A stretch of DNA of 64,000 nt. Origin: Chlorops oryzae. Taxonomy: Eukaryota; Arthropoda; Insecta; Diptera; Chloropidae. Under the pieces are notes generated by a model. It made no database searches and had not been told where the DNA came from. It saw only the letters and a list, made by a program, of their open reading frames with translations. The first letter of the stretch is position 1. Each line of letters begins with the position of its first letter. Shown here piece by piece: positions 1 through 12,575 of the stretch. The DNA is taken from assembly GCA_020466095.1 (NCBI GenBank), contig CM035808.1:84422779-84486778 (forward strand), in the 5' to 3' direction. A program made the translations under genes and the position numbers.

Positions 1-2387
1 TAGAAAAAAAAATCAAGAGAAAATGGATATTGGCATATTACCGCTTCAAACTGCCTTTCGACTTTTTTCTCTTTCCAGCTCTCGATGAGAAATTACTTTT
101 GCTTAGTGATGCAAAGATTTTTTTTTGCAATTAACTTTAATCCAAAAATAAAACCAAGACCTGATAGATCAAATGAAAAATGCCGGGAATGAAAAGTAGG
201 AAAGAAAACAAAATTCACAATTGTGTCACAGACACAAAGAAAGAACAATCCATACAAAAGAAAATTTCCACGGTTTTTGTCTTCAATCCTTTCGAAATTA
301 AATTTATATTCTTTACTTAGTTCTTCCTTCACTTGTCTTATGCTTTTCTCTTCTTTTGTTTGGAGGAAGTAAATTCAATCGATCGATGCTTACTTGAGAT
401 TTTTCTCCTTTCCTCGGACTTAATTCAAACTGTACCATAAGAGTACTTTATTGCCCCTTTTATTAGAGAACGGATAACGCACAGGCTTCACCATTTTTAT
501 TTATTTTTTATTTTTGAAAAATTTTAGTTCTCCAGTTACAACATTATTTTTAAAAACACAATTTTACGAAAAATCTGGGCTGTGCCACCTGACGGTAATA
601 TCTTTAGTGAATTTTGTTTGCTGTATCCGAATATTAACAGCTTGTAAGTCAATGGTTGGATCAAAAGGTATTTGTGACATCTTTGGTAGGGAAATTTATT
701 ACCCTTAATTTTACAGCTAAGCATTAAATTAAATTAGTAAAGTATGTTCGAAGATAATTGGAATTCTCCAAACTGAAAAAACGGAACTTTGCCTATATCT
801 CAAAAAATCTTCTACTTAAAAGTTATTTGACTTCAGATTCGAATTAAGGATCAAATTTTAATAAAGAAATTAGACTCCCGATAGAGTCACTATTTAAATG
901 GTGTATGAAATGAATTAACATCGACATATTTTTTATACGATATTTATTCGAGCACTGCAGCACAAAACAAGCCGAGTCACTTATGCTCTATCCAAGATTA
1001 CACAATTTAATTAAGGTTGGCAGAATTTAGGAAAATATAACTGATTTTTGGCGTGGAGAATCAAATCCAAAATAAAACTGCGCTCACTGAAAAATGAATA
1101 GTAATCACCAGTGCCAAAAACCAAATCGTCGGAATGAAAGTTGTATAAAAAGGAGTGTTTTCACGAAACAATAATTATAGATAGCTCAAGGCAACCTCTA
1201 CTTGCGAACTTGTGTTATGTACCACAAATTAAACTGGAACGTTTAATGGAATATTTTTTAAACTGCATAAGCATACAGACTATATATGAACAAAGGCAAT
1301 TTTTAAATCATTCAAGATAAAGGCTTTAAAATTTTCTGTGTTAATAATTTAAACGAATCAAGTGATTTTCAGGCAATGGCTCTGAACTGAAACTGAGAAG
1401 ACAGTTAGTTCGCGCACGTAAAACTTGTTTTTAAACAAAGCTTTCAACAGATGAAACTTGTCTGAAACGAAGAAGCAGTTTTAAAAATGTGTGCAGCAAT
1501 TTAAAATTTATAATAAAAATATCTTGATGACACACAGCAGTACATTTTTAAGGTAAAAGTATTTCGTTCCTTCTCAGTAATTTCAAGAGTGCGGTGCGGC
1601 AAAGTGGTATCGGATTGGAGTAAAAAGTTTTACAGAATTTGATATTTTGTATAAGGATGAATTGCAAAAATTTACAAAACTAAATTTTTGGTTTGTTGTG
1701 ATTTCGTGAACAATTTTGGATTAAAGTTGTAGCTATACATTTTGTGGAAAATCTAGAGTTGTAACCTTTTGCGGAAAAAAAATCAAAGCCAATATCGCTT
1801 TTTATGAAAGTGTATAGAGCTATGAGCTTCGAATTCTACCAAAATTGAAATCTTTATTTTTTTCTTGATATAAAGGGCTTATTTTCCATTTTTATTAGGG
1901 ATGAATGTTACTTAAAATACCCTTAAAAAAGCATAAGTAATGATATTTCAAATACAGAAAACAACTCTCATGACTTTCCACTGAACTGATTTAGTAGCTC
2001 AGTTGTGCTTAACAGTACAAAAGGAAAAAAATATGTACGAACCAGTCTCCATGAAAATGTAATAATATTTCACATTTTCAACAGGAGTTGAAGATTATGA
2101 AAAAAAGGTACCGACATACGATGGCAGACTGCTTTTGACGCAGACTTCGCATTTACGACGGTCAAGATAGATACTATTATTTAATGTATAGCACTTACGG
2201 AAATTGAATTTTATGAGCAGGGCAACAGAAAATATTTACGAAAAGCATAAAAAAAATTGTGAAAGTAAATGAGCTAAACTTCTCTTTCTTTTATAGCGAT
2301 GCAACAGATTCCTATTCTTGTTGCATTTTTTTGTCCCTTTTTGGTGACACTTTTCCGTAGCGAAAGTTTTATTCTAGACGAACAATA
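1..2387. other. AT-rich DNA, no gene recognised
   Basis: Both strands carry only short ORFs without family motifs. No convincing terminal inverted repeats, LTRs or RNA genes were seen. Confidence 0.5.
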
Positions 2388-2505
2388 ATTAATTTATTTA
2401 CATATGTGATGGTTGTAATTTGTAAGCGATGCTTGAGGAAGGCGTAAATGAATATTTGCTGACGCACGTTTCGACCTACCGTCTGGGGTCTCATCAGAGA
2501 AATTT
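2388..2505 (+). repeat. Dispersed repeat, second copy at 20644-20757 in reverse
   Basis: About 115 bp matches the reverse complement of 20644-20757. Shared blocks include AAGCGATGC, ACGTTTCGA and GGGGTCTCAT followed by AGAG. The two copies are clearly homologous but diverged. The family is not identified; a SINE tail or small DNA element is possible. Confidence 0.6.
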
Positions 2506-3706
2506 TTACTGACTGGCTGACTTTTGCGTCAAATTTCGGTTTGCGTATGAAACTACCTTTGACTGCAATTCATACCTAGAATTGTAGCAGCAGAAATGAA
2601 TCCTAATGGAAGATATAACTACAGCTTTGAGTTTGAAGTTCTTCACTAAATTAATCATATACTTTCAAAGCGGTATATTGAAAAATGACTTCTAAATATG
2701 CAAATGCATACAGAAACTTTATAAGATAAATTTACTTGGATATATTTTTTTTTGAGCCGAAAATTTTTTTTTTAATGTTTTTTTCTATGCCAAAACTTTT
2801 TCTTAAATTTTGAAATATGTACGAAAAAAAATTTTTATTCTCCGCAATAAGAGTATTGATTTGATGAAACTTTCTTCGTTTCTAATTCCTCTTCGTCCTC
2901 TGTTTCTGATTGGACAAAGATTAACCAAAATAACGTGTAACTAATTTTAATGAAGGTTTTGATACAAGTATTTCAATGCAGTGTGCACCGAATAGCCAAC
3001 ATAGGCTGCTATCTAGGGCGGAAATATTTCAGGGGCGGTATATTGTGATGTCAATTCATCAATAAAAGAAAACGCGCAAGTTAGGATGCTGTCTGAAGCA
3101 GAATAATATAAAACTTTAAACATAAAGAAGAGATAGATTCAGATGGGACCTGACCTTCAGGTTAAAGTGTAATTTTTGGCTGTGAATGAAGCGTGTTATG
3201 CAGGCATTGACGTAAAAGTTTAGCGAAAGCCTTTGGCTTTTTAGCTATTCAGCTTCGATGCCGGGAAAAAGGTCCGAATCGGTTTCATTCACTTTCGGCA
3301 ACATTAAGTTTGTGGTTAGTTTGGAACCAGTGAAAGCTATTTTATATTTCGAATAAAGAATTCTATTAACACGTGATTGAATTTTTTTTTTTTAAATATT
3401 TGAGAAAAACAAGAAATATTTATTTTGGAAAATAGGCAAAAAAGTATTTGTTTGTATATAAATATTTTCTGTTTCCCTGCTAATGATATTTAATTGTCAA
3501 TTAAAGTTGCCAGAAGCTGTGGATACATATAGGTGAAATTGCGGTATTAGTACCCATGAAACCTTCAAGTTACAACAATTAATCTGGAATTTGTAACATC
3601 AAATTATCTATTTATGTAAGAATTCTGATTGTTTGAAGTTATTGAAATTTTGTGACTGATAAAAAGTGTTTGTGTGTGTATGCGCTGCCACTGACGTTCT
3701 TAGAAC
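2506..3706. other. Non-coding AT-rich DNA
   Basis: No coding potential, RNA gene or repeat boundary was recognised here. Confidence 0.45.
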
Positions 3707-3901
3707 ATCCCAGTAGTCAGCAGGTCGCCCCCGATATTTGTGACATGCCAAAGTGCCAGTCCTTGATGACTAGCCATTTCACCTACCACATGAACCTGAG
3801 AGAGTAGATAGGCCTCAGCTCACATTTCCCTATTCGCTACGTATGATTGTTTTTGCTGTTGTCTGCTTTTACGTCGCATTCTGATCATTTACCCGTCAAG
3901 C

Positions 3902-3973
3902 GTTCGATAGCGCAGTGGTTCAAACTATGACTCGATAGCCGGGAGGTTCGGGGTTCAATCCCTGCGGGCGGCG
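3902..3973 (+). repeat. tRNA-like SINE head
   Basis: The stretch has a pol III A box (TAGCGCAGTGG) and, about 40 nt on, a B box within GGGGTTCAATCCC. Length is tRNA-like (about 72 nt), but the acceptor ends do not pair. AT-rich sequence follows. This fits a tRNA-derived SINE head rather than a working tRNA. Confidence 0.6.
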
Positions 3974-4210
3974 AGAATTTTTTCTAAATTTTTTACTTTT
4001 TTTTTAAATTAGAGTTTTTTTTTGTTCATAGTTCAGTTATTTTGGAAGACAAACATTTTCCCATAAATTTTTAAGGTTTTATTATTATTTTTTTTTAATG
4101 GTTCATTTTCAAGTAAACAATTTTTGGAGTGAAAAAATTCGTTAAATACGTTTCCCAAAATCTGAGCAACGCTAAACTCAAGTGAGCATTTTGACCAAGA
4201 AATTAAATTC

Positions 4211-4284
4211 GTTCGTTTAGCGAAATGGTTAAGGCGTTCGCCCAGCGATCTGGTGGTCAGCGGTTCGAGGCTCGGTGGAGGCGA
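4211..4284 (+). repeat. tRNA-like SINE head
   Basis: The A-box-like TTAGCGAAATGGTTAAGGC is followed by the B-box-like GGTTCGAGGCTCG and then an A-rich tract. It lies about 310 bp after a similar head in the same orientation. Confidence 0.55.
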
Positions 4285-4700
4285 GAAAATTTTAAGAGAA
4301 ATAAGATAAAAAAGATTAAAAAAAAAAGATTTAAAATAAAAAATAGATAACCAAAAAAATATAATAATTAATAAAATAAATAAATTTAAAAAAATTCAAA
4401 ACAAAAAATTAAATTTTTCTTTTTTCTCAGTCGCTGGTGCTAGGCCATTTTTCTGCCCCTTTTCGCTAGCAAAATGACTGGTTAAAGGTGGCGCATAAAA
4501 GGACGACCTGTCCCCGGCAATGAGATCGTAATGTTAAATTCGCTAGCGTCTTGGATAGGAAAGGGACCGATCCCCGACACCCAGTGACTAGTGAAATCGC
4601 TAGTGTTGTGGTGGCTCCGCTGACTACTGGGATACTATGAATTTGAAACTTTTTACCAAATTTGGTTTTCACACTTGCAGCGAAAATGATACAAAACACA

Positions 4701-5020
4701 TTACTCATACGGAATATTTTTAAAATTTTAATATCTCCAGAAAAAATTAAGATAAAAGGATGAAACAAACGGAAACTTATTTCCAATAAAACAAGGTATT
4801 TTGTTTAAATATTCAAAAGGTTTTAAAAAAACTTAAATACACTGAAAAAAATAGTTACATTTTTGTTTTCTTTTTGGGAAAAATTTTTTCTCAGTGTAAA
4901 ATTTAAAAACAAATTTTCAATATTCATTGTCTTATTTACAACGAGTAACCGTTTGTTTCATTTTTTTATTTAAATTATTTCTGGAGATATTAAATTTTAA
5001 AAACATGCCGTATGAGTAAC
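4701..5020. repeat. Inverted repeat with 73-bp imperfect arms
   Basis: 4701-4773 pairs imperfectly with 4948-5020 (shared core TTACTCATACGG against CCGTATGAGTAA). An inner pair, TACACTGA against TCAGTGTA, sits in the loop. The right arm resembles sequence at 8080-8130, so it belongs to a dispersed family. Confidence 0.55.
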
Positions 5021-5436
5021 CATGCCATCTGCTTTTGGGTAAAAAAAAAGGAAAATCCTTCCAATTTTAGCCCTTTCGCGGGATTTCGGAATGGATAAAA
5101 GATCAAAAAAAGGATATTGAAAACAAAAATGTTCGGACGTAAATTCATATTTTATAACGTATATAGTATATACTTATAATTCAAATCAATCTAGTAATTT
5201 TTTCTTCTTCAAACGAAAAAACAAGTGAATTTTTCATTTCCAACTATACCTTTAACATATATCGTAAAAATGGTTTGTGCTGCAGTTCTGATATTTAATA
5301 CATTTACACAAAATTAATTGGCCAACAATTTAAAATATCGCTTTTGGAAGGGGGACTGCTAATGCGTGAATTGAATCATTGAAAATTAACATTTCGATGT
5401 CCTAGGAAATGTAAGGCATTGTTTCGATATATTTTT

Positions 5437-6105
5437 CGGTCCGCTATCGCTGAAATCTTAATTTGAAAATGGTCGAAATAGTCATGAATAGCACGCGTGT
5501 TTTCGGTCCGCTATCGCGGAAATGATAGCTTACATAGCTTACATATGGTAAGGCATAGTGAAGGACCTCTTCCTTTGAAAATGCAAAAAAAAAATTCATA
5601 TATGAGTTCTGCAATGAAAAAAAGGTTGTTGCATTCGTTGTAGAAAATATTCATGTTTGGAGGATTTTTAAATCGGAAAAAATTAGTTTTATATTCAAAA
5701 TCAGTTTGTTTTATTAAAAAAAACAAAAACAAAAAAGGTAAATAGATATAAATAAATAAAAACAAAAAGGTTATTCAACCCAATGATTTAAAAGTAATAA
5801 GATATCTGAATGAGATCATTAACTATTTGAACATAAATTTATGTGTTAACTCCTTGAATGTCGCACTTCAAAAGACAAACTTTATTATTCCACATTTTCT
5901 TCTCTACATTTCTACGAAAATGTACAGTTTCTTATGCGTTTATGCGTTCATAAGAAAAAACTCAGAAATAGTATGGCAAAAATTCGGCGATAGCGGACCG
6001 AGGTGTTCTTCAGAAGTTCATCAATTTTCTTCTCAACCATAAAACACAAAAAATGAAAAAAAAAACAATGGATGAGATTTGTAAAACTTCTCGGTCCGCT
6101 ATCGC
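5437..6105. repeat. Four copies of CGGTCCGCTATCGC, probable small DNA-element ends
   Basis: The 14-mer occurs on plus at 5437-5450, 5504-5517 and 6092-6105 and on minus at 5987-6000. The pair 5504/5987 forms a terminal-inverted-repeat arrangement around about 480 bp. The interior has no credible coding sequence. Confidence 0.55.
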
Positions 6106-6360
6106 CGAATATTTGCCTTACTACTCCTGATATTTTTCGACATTACATATCTTACTTATTTCATCGACGAATTCTTACAAGAATAAATTCATGCAAGACC
6201 CAATTGCCGACTGGGATAGTCAGTGCTGTCATCGTTTACATGTATTAATTTTTCTGCGCAGCGACCTTTTCGTTTTTTTTACCAAAAAAATAAATAAATA
6301 AATGTGTAGAGGTATTAGTGCTTTGTTTGAGAAAAAAGGAGAAAGAAAGGTTTTAACATA

Positions 6361-7693
6361 AGTCCTTATAACCAACTTTTACTACGAGAACGTATAACCA
6401 AGTACAGGTGTGGGCAGAAGGAATTTTTTGCAATTTATTTATATTTCGTGGTGATTTCTTCAGGATTTCAACTACCTGTCATAAAGGAAATATATTCAAA
6501 TCAATTTGGTTTGGTCTGCAAACTTAAAATAGGTCTGCAATATTTTAATTGTTGTACTTTTTACAAAGCTCGAAGTGTTAAGAAAGGGTCAAATTAGAAA
6601 AACGTGCGAAATTTTCTCTTTTGATATTTCTTTCAAATTTTTAATTTAAAAAAGCACTGAAAATTTGTACTGGAGTTGCTTATGTTTTGCACAGGGGGTT
6701 TTTGTATATTTTAATTCAAAAATTTTCCGTTTTGCATTCTTATGGTTATCTTTTTGTACATACTTATAGCTGATACTTTAAGGAATAAATTAGCATCATT
6801 CTTTTTGTGGTTGTTGTGGTTTTACACAATTTATTGCGTAATACGTCACAATTTGATATGGTTGCGTATGTTTTGCACAACACTGTACGTTTATGGGGGT
6901 AAAGACGTTGGAGGTGTAATTAAATAAAAGTATGGGCAAGGATCGCCATGTAATTAAATAAAAGTATCCTTTTTATATAAGTTTGAAATATTTATATTTT
7001 ATTTATGAGTGATCGGCAGTATACAGCGCGAGCCAGTATCAGCCCGATCACTTTGAAGATTCTTACACCAATTTTTATTCTAACAAACAATTCTTATATT
7101 TATACTGAATTTCTATAGGGTCATGGATTGACTGGCCTTTGCTTTGTGACTCAATAGTCAAATATGCGAAAGAGGATCGCTAGAATCGGATGGCACATGT
7201 GCAATCGATTAGTGCATGACACCTGAGGAGCGGCACTCTTTCGTTTGGGTCGATTGTAATTAGAGCGGGCGCGGAGTTGGTGTTATGATAAATAATGTCG
7301 TTAGGTTGAACTAATAGTGTGAGGTCGCAATGCGCTTGCATTGGCCGAAAGTGTATAATTACGGCGTCTGCTGGAATGCCGAAATTGGATTTAGAAATAT
7401 GTAGATATGAGTTGTGTTCGTTTGTGTTAAGGGTGTATTAAAACAAGGTAACACTTGAATGCCTTAAGGGTGTTTTAAAATGAGGCAACGTTTGAATGTT
7501 GCTTAGTAGCCTTTATCCATGACAGAGGATCATAGCTCCTTAATGCCTTGACCCAGCACATCAATTGAGGTGGCAGTCGACGCGGATTACCGTATTCTTC
7601 CTAGATCCGTTTTATAACATTACAATAAATGGTTTAGGAGGTACATCACTCCAAAGTGCCCACTGGCCACACCTGTACCCGGTTATAAGGACT
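6361..7693. mobile_element. DNA-transposon relic with TA-flanked CAGGTGTGG ends
   Basis: The left end reads CAGGTGTGGGCAG at 6405; the right end read in reverse is CAGGTGTGGCCAG (to 7675). Both are flanked by TA, as in Tc1/mariner elements. The inverted similarity continues outward (AGTCCTTATAACC at 6361, its reverse complement ending at 7693). No transposase remains. An LTR-like sequence lies inside. Confidence 0.5.
6951..7624 (-). repeat. Probable LTR remnant of a gypsy-type element
   Basis: The segment starts TGTAAT and ends ATTACA. On the minus strand TGGCGATCCTTGCCC follows directly, in the position and form of a primer-binding site. A second 19-bp copy of the terminal sequence lies at 6914-6932, as if most of the body and the second LTR were lost. 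A 2-copy tandem repeat with AAGGGTGT occurs near 7429-7500. No target duplication was found. Confidence 0.4.
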
Positions 7694-7789
7694 AGGGTTA
7701 AAAGGTGAAAAAAGGACTATTAAAATTAAAAAAAGGATTTTTAGCTCGTTCATGGGATAGACTTTTGGATGGCGTAAAAAAGGAGTATC

Positions 7790-8135
7790 CCGCGAAAAAA
7801 AGGACAATTGGCATGGTTACGTATGAGTATTGTGTTTGTATCATTTGTGCACTTGTAATTTTTTGAATATCTCACTGTTGTGCCAATTAATTTGAATGAT
7901 AATTTTTTGTAAATGAAAGCAAATACAAAGAGGTATTTGTTTTTAAAATTTGTAGAGTGGCGTCCAACTGGGAACACACTGAAAACAATTTTTTAAATTG
8001 TCTTTTTAGTTTTGTGGAAAAATTTTTCTGTATAAAATTAAAAAAAATTATATTAGCAATCGGCCAACGTTTGTTTCATCTTCTTATCTTAATTAGTTTT
8101 TGAGATATAAAATTAAAAACACGGCTTATTAAAAA
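7790..8135 (+). repeat. Dispersed repeat related to 4690-5060
   Basis: Blocks such as GGCATGGTTAC and AACGTTTGTTTCAT, plus a shared AGATAT/AAATTAAAAACA region, recur here from the repeat around 4700-5060, in opposite orientation for part of their length. Only patchy similarity is visible by eye. Confidence 0.4.
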
Positions 8136-8455
8136 AAGATTTTTAAGGATATTTCAAGGACCGTTCAAAATAAAAATCGAAAAAGTAGTCAGTGTTTTTA
8201 GATGCCTATTGAAAAATCAAGAAAATTTACAATTTCCTTTCATGATGCCGCAACTCGCCAGACTCTTTGTAAACAACGCAGTGGACTGAATACAGCGTAG
8301 ACATTAGCAAAAAAAAATTTTTTTTTGCAATTACCTGGAAAAATGATTATATCCCTACGATTATGTATGAAGCCAATTGGTTTTAAAAAAATTGTTTTTG
8401 GGCACTGAAAATCCAATTCGACTAACATGTATCCACACCTGCTCGCAATTGTATA

Positions 8456-9714
8456 TATGGGCATTTCCGCAGAAAGGTCAACCGTAACCGAAAATTTCAA
8501 AGTAAATAAAATGACCTATTGATTTGATATTATCTAAGAGGAATGTGTGAAAGGTACTATTTGAAAAAATTGATGGCTTAAGTCATCTCTCGTTTCATGA
8601 AAATCGAATGCAAAGTTGAGCTTGTGCTTTTCTTATTTCTGATGACTTTTAATAGCATATTATTTACAGCATTTTCGCTATTAAGGTAGATGTAACCAAC
8701 GCGCTAATCACGCAAAAAAATTCGTAAAACACTTATCCTTCAAAAACAATCAAAAGTGGCCGTCGAAAATTTGTTAATGGCTTTCTTTTTAGTATTCTTT
8801 TCGCTGATTTTCTTCTGTGACGTGCGTAAGCGAAAAACAGAACATTTTCGTTTCACGTCAATCTTCTCAGAAATTCGTGGCTGAGAATTATAATCTATTG
8901 CAATTTTGTTGTCCAAAGCCGGGAAAAACAATTTTTTTGGCAGATTTACAAAGACGTATATTGAACTGAGTACTTTTAAAGTCGGTGACGTAACGTATCT
9001 GAACATGTGAGATCAATCAATTTGAAAGTCATATTTTATTATTATCATCGGTATTTTCATATAGATAGAGTCGGTTCTTGAAAAAAAAACGAAAGCCGCT
9101 AAAAATCATAGGGAAGCAATAAAGAAAGACCCACTGAAGTTGGAAATCTATCGCCTAAAAGCATACATTGAAAACGTACATTTCATAATTCATGTGTATC
9201 TGTTTTTCCTCTGAAACCTTTATACATATACTAATTACGTTGTTCTTTACATAAAATTTTAATGAAAACTTGAAACTGTAACAACGATTTCTTTTGAATA
9301 TTATAAGGAGAAAAATATGTGACGTGCGTATATGACGTAACGTATAATATAACGATTCATAGGTAAAGAAAAAATGAAGATTTTTGAACGACACAATTAT
9401 GTGTGTAAGTATCACTATTTCATGCAAAATTAAAAATACTTTTATCAAAAAATTCGGTCATAATTCGCAGACTTTTGTAATTGTATACATGAAGTTGAAA
9501 ACGACTTCTATTTTTTGTGACATAACGTATCGTTTTTGGAAGGTTATATCTAAGAGCCTATCGTTTCAAAACTCTTAGCTTTTACACCGAGTATAATACG
9601 CTTAATAAGCTATTCAATTACCAAAATAAGAGATTTTAATGTTGAATTTTTCATGGTTTTTTAACACATTAAAGGCGTACGAGTGTGACGTGCGTAGCTA
9701 GGGAAATGCCCATA
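8456..9714. mobile_element. Possible non-autonomous DNA element with TATGGGCATTTCC ends
   Basis: TATGGGCATTTCC (8456-8468) is matched by its reverse complement at 9702-9714. Inside, GTGACGTGCGTA occurs at 8817, 9319 and 9685. TGACGTAACGTAT occurs at 8986 and 9333, with a one-base variant at 9518. Such repeated motifs resemble subterminal transposase-binding repeats. No transposase or clear target duplication was found. Confidence 0.45.
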
Positions 9715-10119
9715 TGTTACATGAATTTTTTGGAAAACAATAACAACAAAACATCATATACAGCTGCACTTGCATAAATGGAACTTCTAAATATAAACAA
9801 GAATTTGGATAACGTAAACCAAATCTGGTGGCAAAGGCGTTAAGGGAATATCTTACACACAATAAATTGAACTTCTTAAAAAGTGGAGAAAAAATGTTTG
9901 CACGTGTTTTCTAAAAGTCGCAACTTTTGGAAAAAATTTAATTTCTTTTTCAGGGAGCTATTTGTTCGTGCTTAAGGCAATGTTGTTTTTATCTCGTGTG
10001 TTTTGGGGAAAATCCCTTATCGTCATCAAATGATCGTATTTTTTTTTGCGATTTTACTACTGTTTTTAATCATTTGCGTCTGATTATCAATTTCAACAAC
10101 GCATTCGTGCGTCGAGTAT
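9715..10119. other. Non-coding spacer
   Basis: No gene or repeat was recognised. It ends at the 8-bp direct repeat that flanks the hAT-like element. Confidence 0.45.
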
Positions 10120-10262
10120 CTTATATTCAGGGATGCCCGCGGAGCAACCCTTCAGTACGCGGAACTACTTCCGAGCTAACGAAATCGCTAGCTACCGGTA
10201 TGTGGGGGTAGTTACTCGTCAATCTACTTTGAATGTTTTTCAGCGGAGAATTTAACACGGCG

Positions 10263-10288
10263 CACAGTGATTTTAGCCCATACAAAAG
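10263..10288 (+). repeat. Transib left terminal inverted repeat
   Basis: It starts CACAGTGATTTT and continues through CATACA. The opposite end, read inward, has CACAGTGTTTT and the same CATACA, so the repeat is about 24 bp with one gap and a few mismatches. Confidence 0.8.
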
Positions 10289-12575
10289 TTGGTAATAAAT
10301 AGAAGGAGTACTCCGATTTTTGTGAAATTTAGCATGTATGTTAATTTAAGGTTGCTGATTCCAAAAATTTAATTTAATTTAATGTACACCTTATATTTTT
10401 CTCAAAAATCGGGTTTTTGTTCCAAATTTTGCGCCTTTTCAAAGCATTGTAAATACAAAATAATCAACAAATATTGCCATTTATTAATTCATATTTTTTA
10501 CGCCACATTTCTTCTTTTTAAAACTGATCTTTTCACTTAAAGAAATGGTTTCGGTTTTAAGATACAATTTTTTAAATGAGTCCACTTTTGCGCTCACCAA
10601 GTCCTATGGAACATCGATTGCATGAAGACAGCTATGTGTTTTTATAGATTTGAAATAGTTCTTTTAGAACGAAAAAAGAGTAAGTTTTTATTTTAATTAT
10701 CTTCATAATTTTTCTCACAATCTTCTTCGTTCAAAATGTAATTTTGAACATACGGATCCTCCACACAATATTGTTTATTGTATTTATTTTTCCTCATGCT
10801 CACTAGTTTTGGATCTGAAGAAAGAAGCAAATGCGTTATTAGATCCATATTTGAACTTTCCCTTGATACTTTGCGAGTATGGTGCAATCTAGTATGTCGA
10901 ATGGTTTTATGAGTAGCTTCTAAAGCTTCTTCAGACAATAAACCTGTAAAATATTTTGTGTTAATGTTAAATAATCAATGCAAAGGACTCTAAGTCATAC
11001 CTATTGGCATGTCGAAGTATTTTATGACATCACATCCATGAAATAAGACTTTATGAACTGAGCTTGGCATGTAGTACCAATTGTACAGCTCTAAATATAA
11101 GTTCCTTGTATCTGTTAGGAGTTGGTTAAATTCTTCGATTTTAATTTTGCTACCACACGATAAGATTCTGAGCACTAGAGCAAAGTTATAAACAATGTCT
11201 TTATTAAGACCTGTTATATCGGCTGATTCTTCGAAATAAAGAAAAAAGGTTCGCGCTGTGTTACCATCATTTGTCGTTCCATATCCCTGTTTCACATAGT
11301 CAATAAGCAGCCCCATTCGCTCCCGGAATGCATGTTGAATTTGCTTTTTATTTGCACCAAATATAGTTTTATTTTCCGGTCGCACTTGCCATTTTTTAAA
11401 TGGTAATCTATACGATATGTGCAACAAGCATTCCATAAAGCGAATCCAACAGTGGAGTGTTGATAGGCCAAACTTATAATGGCTAGGGTTTTCAGCTTTA
11501 AAGGTTAATGGTTTGTTTATTTCGGTAGGTGTCGCCTTACATATGAAGCATCTGCTTGAAGAATATGTTTCCGTCAGAATATTGGCAACTGCACCATCTA
11601 TCATTGTGCAGTGCATAACATATGATACTTCTACCAATTTACCATTAAATTCAATAATGTCGCTCTCTAAGTTCCTTATTTGCTCTTCCATAAGGTCATT
11701 TTCGCATTTGATTAAATTTTTGTCTTCTTTCGCCATAATAATTTTTACGGGTCTACATGAAAACGTAGAGGAACATTTTTCATTTACCCAAATATCCTCG
11801 TGAGATGCGGAATTGACTAATCTGAAAATCATTGAATTTGTATTTACTATAAAATTTTAAATTAATCGAATTTACTTAATTGGAACGACAGCAATCAGAA
11901 ACATGAACTCATCAGTTAACTCTTCCGATGAAAATTTCTGCTTGTACCTGCTGTGACCAGAACTGCCATCCATACCCCACTTACAAATTAATGAAACCTT
12001 TTCAGGTATATCTTTGCATAGGTCCATGACACTTTTCGCTGTACGTTCCATTAGGGGCTTAAGTTTGACTTCCGCACTATTTTCCGATGATGATACGCTT
12101 GGTACAATATTCTTTTTGAAACGTTGGAGTGAGTACAAACTAGGAATGCAATTCTCATGCAATCAATTCATAGCTTTTCGTAAAATAACGCACTTTTCTG
12201 CCGAAAGATCTAGTTCGCAAAATAAACTTAAAGCACCCTCCAACGACATGCAAGTGCAGTGCTCCCCACTTCTTCTTTTTTTTATACATTTTAACGCAAA
12301 TTCCAATTCTTCTTCAGTGTATTCCTTCAAAATATCAGCTAAACGTTTTTTTTTTTGTCCGTTCCGACAGTAACGAAAATGGCTTCTGGGGTCTACCGCG
12401 GGAAGTACTTGGTTCCTTTTATAAATTTATATATGTATATATAAATATAAGAACACAGAATCCTAAAATGTTTAACTTTTTCATACCTCATATGAATTTA
12501 AAAACTCAAATGCTGCTTGTTGCAACCAATCTGAATATTTCAAAGTTGGCTTTGGTATATGAGCACTGAACCCAC

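Larger units (their letters stand above)
3707..4633. mobile_element. Possible non-autonomous element with 15-bp terminal inverted repeats
   Basis: The left end reads ATCCCAGTAGTCAGC (3707-3721) and the right end is its exact reverse complement (4619-4633). The interior holds two tRNA-like SINE heads in the same orientation. I found no clear target-site duplication, so the boundary is inferred only from the inverted repeat. Confidence 0.45.

Noticed and set aside
3902..3973. Functional tRNA gene
   Set aside because: A and B boxes are present but the acceptor stem does not pair and no clean anticodon arm is seen.
5511..6042. ORFs between the CGGTCCGCTATCGC repeats
   Set aside because: Low-complexity frames in AT-rich DNA without recognisable domains.
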